64,000 bases of DNA from Uliginosibacterium flavum (GCF_040566545.1 NZ_JBEWZI010000004.1:124001-188000), one strand, 5' to 3'; positions 11,566 to 19,611 are shown, numbered from the stretch's first letter. The notes: generated by a model not told the origin, from the sequence alone. Numbers and translations: made by a program.

Positions 11566-11710
11566 TTCATTACTCCGTCACAGCAAGCCGGAAAAGCGCG
11601 GAGCCTTCCAGCGTTTTGAATTCGAAAACCTCACACAACCCAACGAACCAACGCCATCTCCCGGCGCTGCGCGCCACCCTCTACCACAATCGGGCGAGGG
11701 GAGAAAATAC

Positions 11711-11752
11711 GACTTGCGACTTGCGACTTGCGACTCGCGACTCGCGACTCGT
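11711..11752. repeat. Six tandem heptamers (GACTTGC/GACTCGC)
   Basis: Three copies of GACTTGC are followed by two of GACTCGC and one GACTCGT, without gaps, between the TpsB stop and the TpsA start. The same heptamer occurs in three copies at 16330-16350. The preceding 40 bases (about 11667-11702) resemble a degenerate CCCTCTCCC...GGGCGAGGG hairpin element. Its function is unknown. Confidence 0.9.
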
Positions 11753-11756
11753 GAGA

Positions 11757-13349
11757 TCAGAACTCCGCCCGCACCGTCGCATGCAAGCGCGTCGCGCCGT
11801 CCTTGCTGCCTGTGGGCGAGCCCGGCAAGGTCGTGCGTGCCAGATCCAGCTGGCCACTCAGGGATTTGCCCCAATTCGTACGTAAGCCGACGCCATAAGC
11901 CGCCAGACGGTAATCCGGGTTCTGGCCAGACTGCACCTGCTGGGTGCGCACCCAACCCTGGTCGTAAAACGTCAGGAATTTCGTCGCCCATTCGCCCAGC
12001 GTCAGCGCTGGCGTATAGATCTCCAGCGAGATGCGGCCGCCATCGTCACCGCCCTGTTCGGACTGGTAATAGCCGCGCACCGAATCCGCTCCGCCGACAA
12101 AGAACTGGTCGCCACTGAGCAAGGGGCCGTTGGCGACCTGCCAGTCGAACTTGCCGACGGCCTCCCATTTACCAAAGCGCTCCAGGCGTTTGAGCGCGCC
12201 ATTCCACAGCATGAAACTGGAACTGGCCCCGGCGCGGCGGCAATCGAACTGATCCAGATCCTCGCGCCCACCGCATTCGCCACGCTTATCCATCACGCCG
12301 CCGAAGCTATTCACCAGGCTGGACGAGAATTGCCAGTTGCCACCCTCATCCGGGCGCATGGCGATGTATTGCAGCGAGAAGGGCAGATAGCTCACCGGTT
12401 TAGACCCGGTTTCCTCGGAAACTTCCCCCAGCCGCTTGTAATCCGCCCCCAGACTGATGCTATGGAAGAACGGCGCTTCGGCCTCCAGCGTGCGTGTCCA
12501 GCGCGAGCCCAGAGTGATGCCCTTGCCGGTGACGCCGGTGCCGATATTGGTTTCCACCTGACTGTCAGACTTGAGCACATAGAGCGACAGCTTGTCGTCG
12601 CGCACTCCCACCGGCAGGCTGTAATTCAGCGTCGCCACACGGATCTCTTCCTGCTTCAGCGGTGTGGTGATCAGGCGTGCGCTCAGGCTGTGCTGTGCCT
12701 GAAACAGATTGTCGTAACGCGCACCGACTTCCAGCCGGCGCGGCGAGGTGTCCGGGCTTTGCTCGTTGGAGAGTTGCGTCCACGCATGGAAGGGCAGACT
12801 GTCCTGCACCTTGAACTCGACTTCCATGGTGCCGGGATCACGCCCCGGGCGCAGCAGCGGCGTCACGGCCATGTCGGCCATACGCGCAATGCGCCCCAGA
12901 TCTTCCTGCATGGTCGGAAAATGCGGCACTTCACCTTCGGCCACCGAGCCGGCCTGCAGCTTCAGCTTGCTCGGCAGGTTGTAGTCGGCACCCGTCACCT
13001 TCAGCCGCTCGACGCGCCCCTCCACCACCTTGAGCACCGCCACCCAGCCCGGCCCCCATTCAGTGTCGACGGGATCAATACGCTCGGCCTCGACACTGGC
13101 CGACAAGTAACCGGCGCTCTCGTAAGCCTTGGCCAGCGCATCGCGCGCGGCGTAGATGTCGTCCTGGGTGCGCTCCGGTCCCAGCCAGGGCATCACGACT
13201 TTTTCGATACTGGTGGCCGGCAATACCGTATTGCCTTCCACCCGGAATTCATTGATCAGCAGTTTGGCCGGCACATTGCTCTGCGCCTGCGCCAAACACA
13301 CTGCAGGAACCATCCCCACCATCATAAGTAACCATTCAAATCGCATCAT
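11757..13349 (-). CDS. TpsB two-partner secretion transporter (ShlB/FhaC/HecB family)
   Basis: Outer-membrane beta-barrel that recognises and exports the TpsA protein encoded next. At 530 residues it fits the family. It has an N-terminal signal peptide (about 1-20, ending VCLAQA), a POTRA_2 domain at about 30-105 (begins LLINEFRVEGNTVLP), a second POTRA at about 105-180 (VVEGRVERLKVTG), and then a 16-strand-type barrel. The conserved VRGYYQSE motif near residue 440 corresponds to the VRGF/Y loop-6 motif of FhaC that enters the pore. The protein ends in phenylalanine (VRAEF), as usual for outer-membrane barrels recognised by BAM. The gene order tpsB-tpsA, about 190 bases apart, suggests one transcript. 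Confidence 0.95.
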   Translation of the reverse strand: MMRFEWLLMMVGMVPAVCLAQAQSNVPAKLLINEFRVEGNTVLPATSIEKVVMPWLGPERTQDDIYAARDALAKAYESAGYLSASVEAERIDPVDTEWGPGWVAVLKVVEGRVERLKVTGADYNLPSKLKLQAGSVAEGEVPHFPTMQEDLGRIARMADMAVTPLLRPGRDPGTMEVEFKVQDSLPFHAWTQLSNEQSPDTSPRRLEVGARYDNLFQAQHSLSARLITTPLKQEEIRVATLNYSLPVGVRDDKLSLYVLKSDSQVETNIGTGVTGKGITLGSRWTRTLEAEAPFFHSISLGADYKRLGEVSEETGSKPVSYLPFSLQYIAMRPDEGGNWQFSSSLVNSFGGVMDKRGECGGREDLDQFDCRRAGASSSFMLWNGALKRLERFGKWEAVGKFDWQVANGPLLSGDQFFVGGADSVRGYYQSEQGGDDGGRISLEIYTPALTLGEWATKFLTFYDQGWVRTQQVQSGQNPDYRLAAYGVGLRTNWGKSLSGQLDLARTTLPGSPTGSKDGATRLHATVRAEF

Positions 13350-13460
13350 TTCTCACTATTCAGACGTCTGCGCGCCATCATCCCCGCGTCATGTGACAGG
13401 TGTCTGAATGCCGCGGCCATTTCAATCAATATCCGCGTCATTCCCGATCACCGGAATAGC

Positions 13461-13490
13461 AACAAGCCCCCGCTCGCGCAGGGGCTTGTT
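13461..13490 (-). terminator. Hairpin terminator after the binding-protein-like gene
   Basis: A perfect 10-bp stem (AACAAGCCCC / GGGGCTTGTT) with a 10-base loop lies 64 bases beyond the stop of the minus-strand gene at 13554. The T-run is weak on both strands, so efficiency is uncertain. Confidence 0.65.
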
Positions 13491-13553
13491 TTGATCACGT
13501 GGCAGCGGGCGCTGCCTGCGCGGCAAGCCCTGACGGGCCGGCCGCTACGTGGA

Positions 13554-14873
13554 TCAGAAGTAGTACAGCGGTGCGGCGCAGGAATTGCCGCCAGTGGTGG
13601 CCTTGGCAATCTTGCCCGGTGCATCGGCATTGATACCAGCAGCGCCCGGAACGATGAAGATGCCGGTCAGGTCGGTCACCAGCGGATCAGCAATCGCGGT
13701 GCCCAGCGCAGCGATCAGGCCTTGCGACGCGGCCGAAGCCGAGTTGCGGGTAGCCGTCACGAACTCGAAGGCGAAGTCATACTTCTGGTCGATCGTGTTC
13801 TGACGCGCCTTCACGCCATCCCACACGGCCACGCCGTCGAGCTTGACGAACTTCCAGGTCGTGGTGGCCAGGGCGTTTTCAGCCGAGATCACGCCGATGG
13901 CGAAGTTGCTGGCATTGCTCAGGCAGGTCGCCACATTGCTGGAACCGGAGTTCTCGACAATATTGAAGGTGCCGGCGTTCTGGTCAGCAGCAGCAGACGG
14001 GTCAAACGCAGCGCTAGAACAACCCTTGCCGAGGAAGAAGGCGTTACTGGCAGCTTGGGTGCCCGAAGTGGCGACGCGGCGGCACAGATTCACCGGCTGC
14101 GCATCCGACAGGCCCAGAACCGACCAGTCGGCGATAAAACCGGCATTGGACTGCGCCACGAGGGAAGCGTACTGCCCCTTGCTGATGCTCGGCTGGCAAG
14201 CTACCGAGTAGTCCCCAGCGGCGCAGGTAATGCCCTGGGCCACTTGCAGGGCCGCATACAGGGCGGGCGAAACGGCCACACCGAAAGACTGACCGGCAGC
14301 CACCGGCGTAGTCGTGTAGGACACATTCAGCGCAGCCAAGGCTGGGTTCGAAACCAGATCATCAAACAGGCGCGGCTCGACATCGAGGAAGCCACCAGCG
14401 GTCTGCTTGCGGAAGACGGCTGGAATCAGGGTGGCGGCATCGCTGGCGACGGCCGAGAAGTCAATCTGGTTGTTCTGCACATTCTTCACGCCTGCGCCGA
14501 TGTCGTAGGTGAAGTTCGTGGCGTTCTGCGACAGCACGCCGGAGAAAGAACCCTCCGACACGCTCAGACCGACCAGCAGCTTGCTACCAACCGCCATGCC
14601 AGCGACCGGTACGGCGCCACCAACGGTGCAGCTATAAGCCTTGATATTGCTGTCGGCATTGGTGAAGGTCGTCACGCTATCCGAGCACAGCTTGGCCAAG
14701 GCGCCCGGCACCGATTTGGCCAGGGCGGAAGCGCCAGACAGATACACGACGTGATTGTTGGCCACACCGTTCTGGAAATTGATCTGGACAGCCTTGGTCT
14801 GCAAGGGCGTCAGGGCAAAAGCGGACTGAGCGGCGATGGCAGCAACGGCCACGGCGATGAACTTGAGTTTCAT
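13554..14873 (-). CDS. Secreted protein resembling periplasmic phosphate-binding (PstS-like) proteins
   Basis: Exported protein of 439 residues. I chose the ATG at 14873 because it is followed by a Sec signal peptide (MKLKFIAVAVAAIAAQSAFA) and preceded by AAAGGA; a longer reading is possible but has no signal. The motif VVYLSGASAL near the N-terminus and the overall pattern (SKLLVGLSVSEGSF, several Cys pairs, C-terminal CAAPLYYF) recall uncharacterised periplasmic-binding-protein-fold proteins of beta- and gammaproteobacteria. Ligand and function are unknown; a link to phosphate is only suggested by the nearby phosphatase genes. It lies 74 bases downstream of the PEP-CTERM gene on the same strand and may be co-transcribed. 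It has no PEP-CTERM tail itself. Confidence 0.6.
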   Translation of the reverse strand: MKLKFIAVAVAAIAAQSAFALTPLQTKAVQINFQNGVANNHVVYLSGASALAKSVPGALAKLCSDSVTTFTNADSNIKAYSCTVGGAVPVAGMAVGSKLLVGLSVSEGSFSGVLSQNATNFTYDIGAGVKNVQNNQIDFSAVASDAATLIPAVFRKQTAGGFLDVEPRLFDDLVSNPALAALNVSYTTTPVAAGQSFGVAVSPALYAALQVAQGITCAAGDYSVACQPSISKGQYASLVAQSNAGFIADWSVLGLSDAQPVNLCRRVATSGTQAASNAFFLGKGCSSAAFDPSAAADQNAGTFNIVENSGSSNVATCLSNASNFAIGVISAENALATTTWKFVKLDGVAVWDGVKARQNTIDQKYDFAFEFVTATRNSASAASQGLIAALGTAIADPLVTDLTGIFIVPGAAGINADAPGKIAKATTGGNSCAAPLYYF

Positions 14874-14901
14874 TGCAAATCCTTTCGGGTTGAAGATCAG
14901 A

Positions 14902-14927
14902 CCGGGCCGACCGAAAAGCCGGCCCGG
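14902..14927 (-). terminator. GC-rich hairpin between the PEP-CTERM gene and the binding-protein-like gene
   Basis: An 8-bp perfect stem (CCGGGCCG / CGGCCCGG) lies 20 bases after the PEP-CTERM stop. No clear T-run follows on the minus strand. It may act as a leaky terminator or as an mRNA 3'-end stabiliser that separates expression of the two genes. Confidence 0.4.
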
Positions 14928-14947
14928 CAAAACAGACAATCAGGCGT

Positions 14948-15841
14948 TCAGGACAGGCGACGACGGGCGATGAAGCCCATCAGGCCCAGGCCGGCCAGCA
15001 ACATGGCGATGCTGGAAGGTTCCGGCACGGCGGCGATCTGGGCGCTGTAAGTCAGGGTGCCGGCAGCAGCATCCATTGACCAGGTACCGTTGAAGTTGGT
15101 GATGGCAAGCGCATTGCCCGAAGAGCCGGCAACGCCATCCAGGCCATAGAAGCCCAGAGACTGATCAACGCCGGCGGCAGCACTGAACATCGTCATCGTG
15201 CCGTTCCAGTTGGTCTTAAAAGAACCATTGGAACCCTGATACGAAGTGCCATTACCCTGGATGTTGGCGCCATTATCAGCAGTGCCATGCGTACCGAACA
15301 CGGTATTCGCGGCCACATACGCGTTGTGTGAAGAACTACTAGCCAACAAAATCTTGGCATTGGTGGCCGTCTCGATCTTGTTGGTCGAACCGAGAACCAC
15401 GGTCGACAGCAAATGCTGAGCAGCGCCGGTCGTGCCATCACGATCCGAAGCGAACACGTCATACACGGAGCCGGCGGCATTGGCCGAGTAAGCGTTCCAG
15501 GTCGAAGACCAGGAGTTGCTGGCGGACTGCAGCGAGGCGATGGCGCTCGTAGCGTCGACACCCCAGTTGCCCGAAGAAGTCACGGAGTTGCTGGTAAAGT
15601 TCCAGGTCAGGGTCGCGAGTTGCGTCGCGCCGCTGGTTACGCCACCGAAGGCGGCGGCGTTGAACTGGCCGCGATCCAGACCCAGATCAAACATGGAGGA
15701 AGTGGCTGCGCCGGTATTCATCATCGTGAACAACACGCTGCTGCTGGCTGCGGCACCGCTACCCGAAGGCAGCGAAATATTGGCGTTCGCGGCGCCAGCG
15801 CCGATCATGGCCAGTGCAATTACAAGTGCTTTGAATTTCAT
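14948..15841 (-). CDS. PEP-CTERM sorting domain protein
   Basis: Surface or secreted protein of 297 residues, expected to be exported by Sec and processed at its C-terminus by an exosortase encoded elsewhere. The signal peptide is MKFKALVIALAMIGAGAANA. The body is rich in Ser, Ala, Gly, Asn and Thr with almost no Cys, as usual for these proteins. The C-terminus carries the sorting signal: VPEPSSIAMLLAGLGLMG followed by ARRR. The start ATG has AGGGAG 9 bases upstream. The body has no family I recognise. The sorting signal is nearly identical to that of the alkaline phosphatase at 17638-19092, so the same exosortase probably handles both. Confidence 0.85.
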   Translation of the reverse strand: MKFKALVIALAMIGAGAANANISLPSGSGAAASSSVLFTMMNTGAATSSMFDLGLDRGQFNAAAFGGVTSGATQLATLTWNFTSNSVTSSGNWGVDATSAIASLQSASNSWSSTWNAYSANAAGSVYDVFASDRDGTTGAAQHLLSTVVLGSTNKIETATNAKILLASSSSHNAYVAANTVFGTHGTADNGANIQGNGTSYQGSNGSFKTNWNGTMTMFSAAAGVDQSLGFYGLDGVAGSSGNALAITNFNGTWSMDAAAGTLTYSAQIAAVPEPSSIAMLLAGLGLMGFIARRRLS

Positions 15842-15893
15842 TTGGTATTACTCCCTGAATCTAATTAGTCGTCGTGAAGAGGGGGTTCCCCGG

Positions 15894-15924
15894 GTCTCGG
15901 TCGAGACACTGTGACTTTAGTCAC
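15894..15924. promoter_or_regulatory. Two adjacent 6-2-6 inverted repeats upstream of the PEP-CTERM gene
   Basis: GTCTCG-GT-CGAGAC at 15894-15907 and GTGACT-TT-AGTCAC at 15911-15924 lie 53-83 bases upstream of the PEP-CTERM start. Their size and spacing suit a dimeric DNA-binding protein. The EpsA-like regulator encoded nearby is one candidate, which is inference only. Confidence 0.3.
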
Positions 15925-16228
15925 GCTTTGTTGCATTCACCCCGCCGGAATACCTCTCCGGCATGAGCCGTTTGACTAGCCATCTACAGTGCCAAGCAGA
16001 CGCAATGCAGCGAGTTGAACTTTAGGGGTGGCAGATGACGCGCTGACTCCGCGAAGGGCTTGCGCTGTAGTCCTATCGGACTAGACAGCTGGCCTGAGGG
16101 GCTGATTGGGTCGGCGCGATGAAGTTGACTTTCTCGCAGGAATCGCCCGCAAAGCCGCGCGCAGCATTGATCTGCAAGCAGGCATCCGCAAGAAGAAACC
16201 TGGGCGCGGCTCTTCAAGGCCCTGCCCC

Positions 16229-16262
16229 GTAGCCCGGCATGCAGCACAGCGAAATCCGGGGC
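16229..16262. repeat. Dispersed hairpin element of the GTAGCCCGG...CCGGGG type
   Basis: GTAGCCCGG, then a CAGCACAGC core, then AATCCGGGG. The sequence resembles a short palindromic element (GTAGCCCGGATGCAGCGCAGC...) that I know to be scattered in intergenic regions of many proteobacteria. Here it is slightly degenerate. Confidence 0.5.
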
Positions 16263-16329
16263 CGTTGCGGCGCGCCGAAGGAACACAGAGCGTGGGTGCG
16301 ATCAATTCAGAAGACACCACTTGCACCGC

Positions 16330-16350
16330 GACTTGCGACTCGCGACTCGC
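16330..16350. repeat. Three tandem heptamers (GACTTGC, GACTCGC, GACTCGC)
   Basis: Same units as the six-copy array at 11711-11752, in the same orientation, again in an intergenic region. Confidence 0.85.
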
Positions 16351-16543
16351 GATCATCGAACGGCTCATAGTCCGCATTCACAAAGCGGTCACAAACCCTG
16401 CATGCACATGTCACACAGCTTTTGCACAATGGCGCGCACTTGAATTGCCCGTGCCGCCGAACCCGGGTACAGATTTCCAAAGGCTTATCTCTGGAGCACA
16501 CCGACACGCCAATTCGGTGCGCTGATTAAACTCTGGTTCCTCC

Positions 16544-17350
16544 ATGCAAGAAGCGCTCGCCGCCCGCCACGCCGCACAAACCAGCTTGAACCCACAGGAG
16601 CTTGAGTTCTTCCTGTCGGCCATTGAGGGGTCGGCGCGCATCCGCAAGCGCTCGCAGTTTTATTTGTGGACGCAGGGCGCACTGCAAAGCTTCATCCCGC
16701 ACGAAACCCTGATCTGCGCGCTGGGCCTGCCCGGCGCTTTGAATGTGCGCAGCGAACTGCACACCCGCAACGCCAACGACGAAGCGCTGACGCAGCGGCT
16801 GTGCAATGGCGACAACAGCCTGCTCAACAAGCTGGCGCGGCGCTGGATGGAGAATGGCTACCACCCCTTGTTGCTGCGCAGAAACGACTCACAACTGGGC
16901 CTGCTGATCTGCGAACTCGGCCTGGATTCAGCCCTGTGCCACGGCAGCCAGTCACCGGAATCCGGCCCCGGCGGGCAACGTCAGCCCGGCAGTTTTTTTG
17001 CCTTCCTGCAGGTGCCGGATCAATCGCACGTACGCTTTACCTATGTGCTGGAATTGCTGCTGCCGCATCTGCACATGGCCTTTGTGCAGATGAGCTGCAC
17101 GGAAAATCCGGAACCCGACACACTTAGCATTAACCGCTGCATCCAGACCTGTCTGAGCAGCCGCGAAATCGAGGTGCTGCACTGGATCCGTGCGGGCAAG
17201 ACCAACTTCGAGATTGGAGTGATTCTGGACATCAGCCCGCTGACCGTGAAAAACCATGTGCAGAAAATCCTGCGCAAGCTGAATGTCTCCAACCGCGCCC
17301 AGGCGGCAGCCTGCCCGGGCGAGACGAGTGAGGCTGGCAACATTAATTGA
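16544..17350 (+). CDS. epsA: LuxR-family transcriptional regulator, EpsA-like (PEP-CTERM/exopolysaccharide associated)
   Basis: DNA-binding regulator of 268 residues. The N-terminal region carries the pattern of the EpsA family (RSQFYLWTQGALQSFIPHE, residues 36-54), known from exopolysaccharide / PEP-CTERM loci such as that of Methylobacillus. The C-terminus is a LuxR-type helix-turn-helix at about 205-258 (LSSREIEVLHWIRAG, then LTVKNHVQKILRKLNVSNRA). There is no receiver domain. No good Shine-Dalgarno precedes the ATG, so the start is less certain. Its position between two PEP-CTERM genes suggests it controls such surface proteins or polysaccharide synthesis. The family call is from recognition, and the symbol is by similarity. 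Confidence 0.75.
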   Translation: MQEALAARHAAQTSLNPQELEFFLSAIEGSARIRKRSQFYLWTQGALQSFIPHETLICALGLPGALNVRSELHTRNANDEALTQRLCNGDNSLLNKLARRWMENGYHPLLLRRNDSQLGLLICELGLDSALCHGSQSPESGPGGQRQPGSFFAFLQVPDQSHVRFTYVLELLLPHLHMAFVQMSCTENPEPDTLSINRCIQTCLSSREIEVLHWIRAGKTNFEIGVILDISPLTVKNHVQKILRKLNVSNRAQAAACPGETSEAGNIN

Positions 17351-17432
17351 TCGTGCCTGCAAGCAGTTGCAGGTACTGGCGACAGGGCTGACTTCTGCCG
17401 ATCTGCCAGACGCGGTTCGCGATTGAAGACTC

Positions 17433-17452
17433 TCCTGAGCTTATCGAAGGAT
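17433..17452. repeat. CCTGAGCTTATCGAAGG element
   Basis: Matches, with one variation, the CCTGAGCTTGTCGAAGG half of a hairpin element that is very common between genes in proteobacteria. Only one arm is clear here, so it looks like a remnant. Confidence 0.45.
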
Positions 17453-17555
17453 CGCACCTAGGTTTCAAACCGGAATCGGGCCGGATCAATCGTCGCTTGC
17501 CTCGCACGCTCTGCTTGTCGTGCAAGCAAACGGAACATTCCAATCAAGTGAGGCA

Positions 17556-17591
17556 ATAGAAAAACACCCGCCAGCTCTCGCGGTCGGGTGT
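17556..17591 (-). terminator. Intrinsic terminator of the alkaline phosphatase gene
   Basis: On the minus strand ACACCCG...CGGGTGT forms a 7-bp stem with a 14-base loop, followed directly by TTTTTCTATT. It lies about 47 bases after the phosphatase stop. Confidence 0.85.
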
Positions 17592-17637
17592 CAGGGAAGT
17601 CTCCTGCCAGCGGCTCAGGGAGCTGCTGGATCCATCA

Positions 17638-19092
17638 TCAGGCTGCGCGACGGCGGCGAGCCACCATGCCCAACATACCCAGACCTGCCAGCAACATGGC
17701 GATGGAGCTGGGCTCCGGCACCGGGGCAATAGCGGCATTCATGGTCTTGAACAGATCGTCATTGCTCACGTAGCTGCCATTACCGAAACGGCCGTCAGTG
17801 TTCACATACTGATTGAAGCCAGCATCGCTACCTTCAACATGCATCAGCAGATCATCAGCACCGGCGCCCATGGCATACAGCGGGACGATTTCGTTCTTGT
17901 GGTTGCCACCCCAGAAACGGAAGTCAGGCATGACGCCCTGACCGTTGTTAGCCACGCCCTGGAAAGCGACGGTGTCAGAGCCCAGCCCCATCGGCGAAGC
18001 ATTGCCGTGGTCGGTGGTGACGATCAGCAAGGTCTCTTCCCACGAGCTGTTCTGCTGGACCCAGCTCTTCACAGCTTCGACGGACTTGTTGAAATCGTGC
18101 TGTTCTTCAACCAGGCGATCCTTCTGGTTGGCGTGAGCCGCCCAGTCAACTGCGCCGCCTTCGATCATGACGAACATGCCGTCCTTGTCGCCGCTCAGTG
18201 CATTGAGTGCGCCTGTGGTCATGGTTTCAAGCGTCGGCACGCCGGTGATCTGTGCAGTGCCGGCGCTGCGACCTTGCTGCAGGGTTGAGTTATTCTGGGC
18301 CATGCCGAACAGGCGCTCGCCTTCAGCCAGCACGGTACCACCCGCAGCCAGGTTCTCGAACTGGGTCTTGGTTTCGATGTACTGCCAGCCAGCGTTGCCG
18401 CTGGAGAGGCTGTTGTAGTCAGTCTGCGTGATGTAGTTGTAGCTGGCAGTCTGCGACTGGCCGTTGGCGTTGTACATCGGGTGGCCCGTACCCATCACCA
18501 GATTCAGCGAGGGGTTGTTGATCATCTCGTTCGCAATCGCGGTGTAGTTGTTACGACTGGGGTCCTGTGCACCGAAGCTCGCCGGCGTAGCGTGATTGAA
18601 CTGCACCGAGCTAACAACTCCGGTGGCCTTGCCCTGGGCTGAGGCCATCTGGGTGATGTACGGGAGCGCCTCGTTCATGTTGCTCCAGTTGATCGCATTG
18701 TTATAGCTCTTCTGGCCAGAGGCGATCGCCGTGCCGGCCGCAGCCGAATCGGTGACATTCTTGGCGATGTAGTCGTAGCCGGAGAACGGGCCGTTTGCAT
18801 TGCCCGTTGCCGTCGGCGTGGTGCTCCAGGCCTTGGACGGGTCGTAGCTCACCAGCGCGTTGGTGTTCATGGTCGGCGTGCTGCTGGTATTCAGCGGCGT
18901 GGTGGTCATACCCAGCTTGACAGTGAAGTCGCTATACACCGTGCCGGCGTTGGAGCCATAGGTGTAGTAGTTACCGGCGTCCCAGGCACCCCAGGAGGCG
19001 CCGTCGCTGATCATGAGGATCACGTTCTTGGCCGCATAGGCCGGGCTGGTCAGCGCGGCGGCAACTGCCAGCGCAAGCAAAGTCTTTTTCAT
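17638..19092 (-). CDS. PEP-CTERM-anchored alkaline phosphatase (PhoA superfamily)
   Basis: Phosphomonoesterase of 484 residues releasing inorganic phosphate outside the cytoplasm. A Sec signal peptide (1-20, ending SPAYA) precedes the catalytic domain. Metal site: ILMISDG (Asp30). Nucleophile: TDSAAAGTA with Ser116, equivalent to the DSAASATA motif of E. coli PhoA. Further metal ligands: VMIEGGAVDWAAH (Glu311, Asp316, His320), TTDHGN (Asp361, His362) and GGNHKNE (His398). The C-terminus is a PEP-CTERM signal (VPEPSSIAMLLAGLGMLGMV followed by ARRRR). AGGGAGT precedes the start. All key residues are present, so it should be active. The sorting tag implies exosortase processing and surface or extracellular location. 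No Pho box was evident upstream by eye. Confidence 0.93.
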   Translation of the reverse strand: MKKTLLALAVAAALTSPAYAAKNVILMISDGASWGAWDAGNYYTYGSNAGTVYSDFTVKLGMTTTPLNTSSTPTMNTNALVSYDPSKAWSTTPTATGNANGPFSGYDYIAKNVTDSAAAGTAIASGQKSYNNAINWSNMNEALPYITQMASAQGKATGVVSSVQFNHATPASFGAQDPSRNNYTAIANEMINNPSLNLVMGTGHPMYNANGQSQTASYNYITQTDYNSLSSGNAGWQYIETKTQFENLAAGGTVLAEGERLFGMAQNNSTLQQGRSAGTAQITGVPTLETMTTGALNALSGDKDGMFVMIEGGAVDWAAHANQKDRLVEEQHDFNKSVEAVKSWVQQNSSWEETLLIVTTDHGNASPMGLGSDTVAFQGVANNGQGVMPDFRFWGGNHKNEIVPLYAMGAGADDLLMHVEGSDAGFNQYVNTDGRFGNGSYVSNDDLFKTMNAAIAPVPEPSSIAMLLAGLGMLGMVARRRRAA

Positions 19093-19611
19093 GGCACTAC
19101 TCCCTGAATGTCGAATGGTTGTATTGGCAAGCCGCAGGCCCCCTGCGGGAATGCACGGAAACCTTAGCGTGCAAGCATGAAATAACCTCTTTTAAAAACG
19201 GTCTTACATCCGCCGTTCGGAGCATCCAGGGCGGCCCCGAACCTTGCGTTTGCGCTGGATCAAATGGCGAACCCAGACCAGAAAAGACAACGCCCATCGA
19301 TTTGCGGCGATGGGCGTTGCGGGTCTGACGCGGTTGCAGTACAGGGGAAGGGATTTCGTTCTGACTTACCGGCGACCCTTTGAACTGGTGACGAAGCAAG
19401 ATTACGCACGAAACATTAAACCTCTGCTTCATGCGAACACCGTGCGATATGCCATCCGGCGCATGCTCAAACGCCGGCTGAATTGCAACAGATCTCGCCA
19501 ATCACCGCTGAATCAGCCTTCCCACAAGATTCGCGTTACAGAAATATCTCTGTCTTGTTGCGAACGTAGGATTGCGACTCTTTCAGCAGGCATCACTAAC
19601 AAGGTCAAGGA
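19093..19611. other. Divergent intergenic region between phosphatase and secretion operon
   Basis: 519 bases separating the minus-strand phosphatase from the plus-strand pseudopilin operon. It must contain both promoters. It holds an isolated strong hairpin with a T-run on the minus strand (19281-19319). Open frames here have no recognisable protein features. Confidence 0.7.
19281..19319 (-). terminator. Orphan intrinsic terminator upstream of the phosphatase gene
   Basis: A perfect 12-bp stem (CAACGCCCATCG / CGATGGGCGTTG, 19288-19299 with 19308-19319) is followed on the minus strand by TCTTTTCT. No minus-strand gene precedes it, so it may end a small RNA or act in the phosphatase leader. 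Confidence 0.6.

Larger units (their letters stand above)
15842..16543. other. Intergenic region with repeats and inverted repeats
   Basis: 702 bases without a supportable gene lie between a minus-strand PEP-CTERM gene and the plus-strand EpsA-like regulator. They hold two neighbouring 6-2-6 inverted repeats (15894-15924), a GCCGG/CCGGC hairpin near 15943-15964, a dispersed hairpin element (16229-16262) and a triple heptamer (16330-16350). Open frames here have poor composition and no recognisable motif. Confidence 0.7.

Noticed and set aside
9445..11619. Long plus-strand open frame (724 codons) and several others opposite the TpsA gene
   Set aside because: They are antisense to a clear, continuous TpsA frame, have unnatural composition (rich in Arg, His, Gln) and no domain; they arise from the GC-rich third positions of the real gene.
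11711..11752. Tandem repeats considered as a CRISPR array
   Set aside because: Units are 7 bases without spacers, and no cas genes occur in the window.
13491..15050. Plus-strand open frame of 519 codons
   Set aside because: Antisense to the binding-protein-like and PEP-CTERM genes, which have signal peptides, ribosome sites and a sorting signal.
15975..16000. TGGCAC-type sigma-54 promoter upstream of the PEP-CTERM gene
   Set aside because: On the minus strand TGGCACTGTAGATGGC has one base too many between GG and GC, and the -12 part is poor.
19093..19300. Pho box upstream of the alkaline phosphatase
   Set aside because: No pair of CTGTCAT-like direct repeats with the right spacing could be read; phosphate control remains inference.
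19097..19501. Minus-strand frame of 134 codons upstream of the phosphatase
   Set aside because: It spans the orphan terminator hairpin, has no motif, signal peptide or ribosome site, and its composition is unlike the neighbouring genes.
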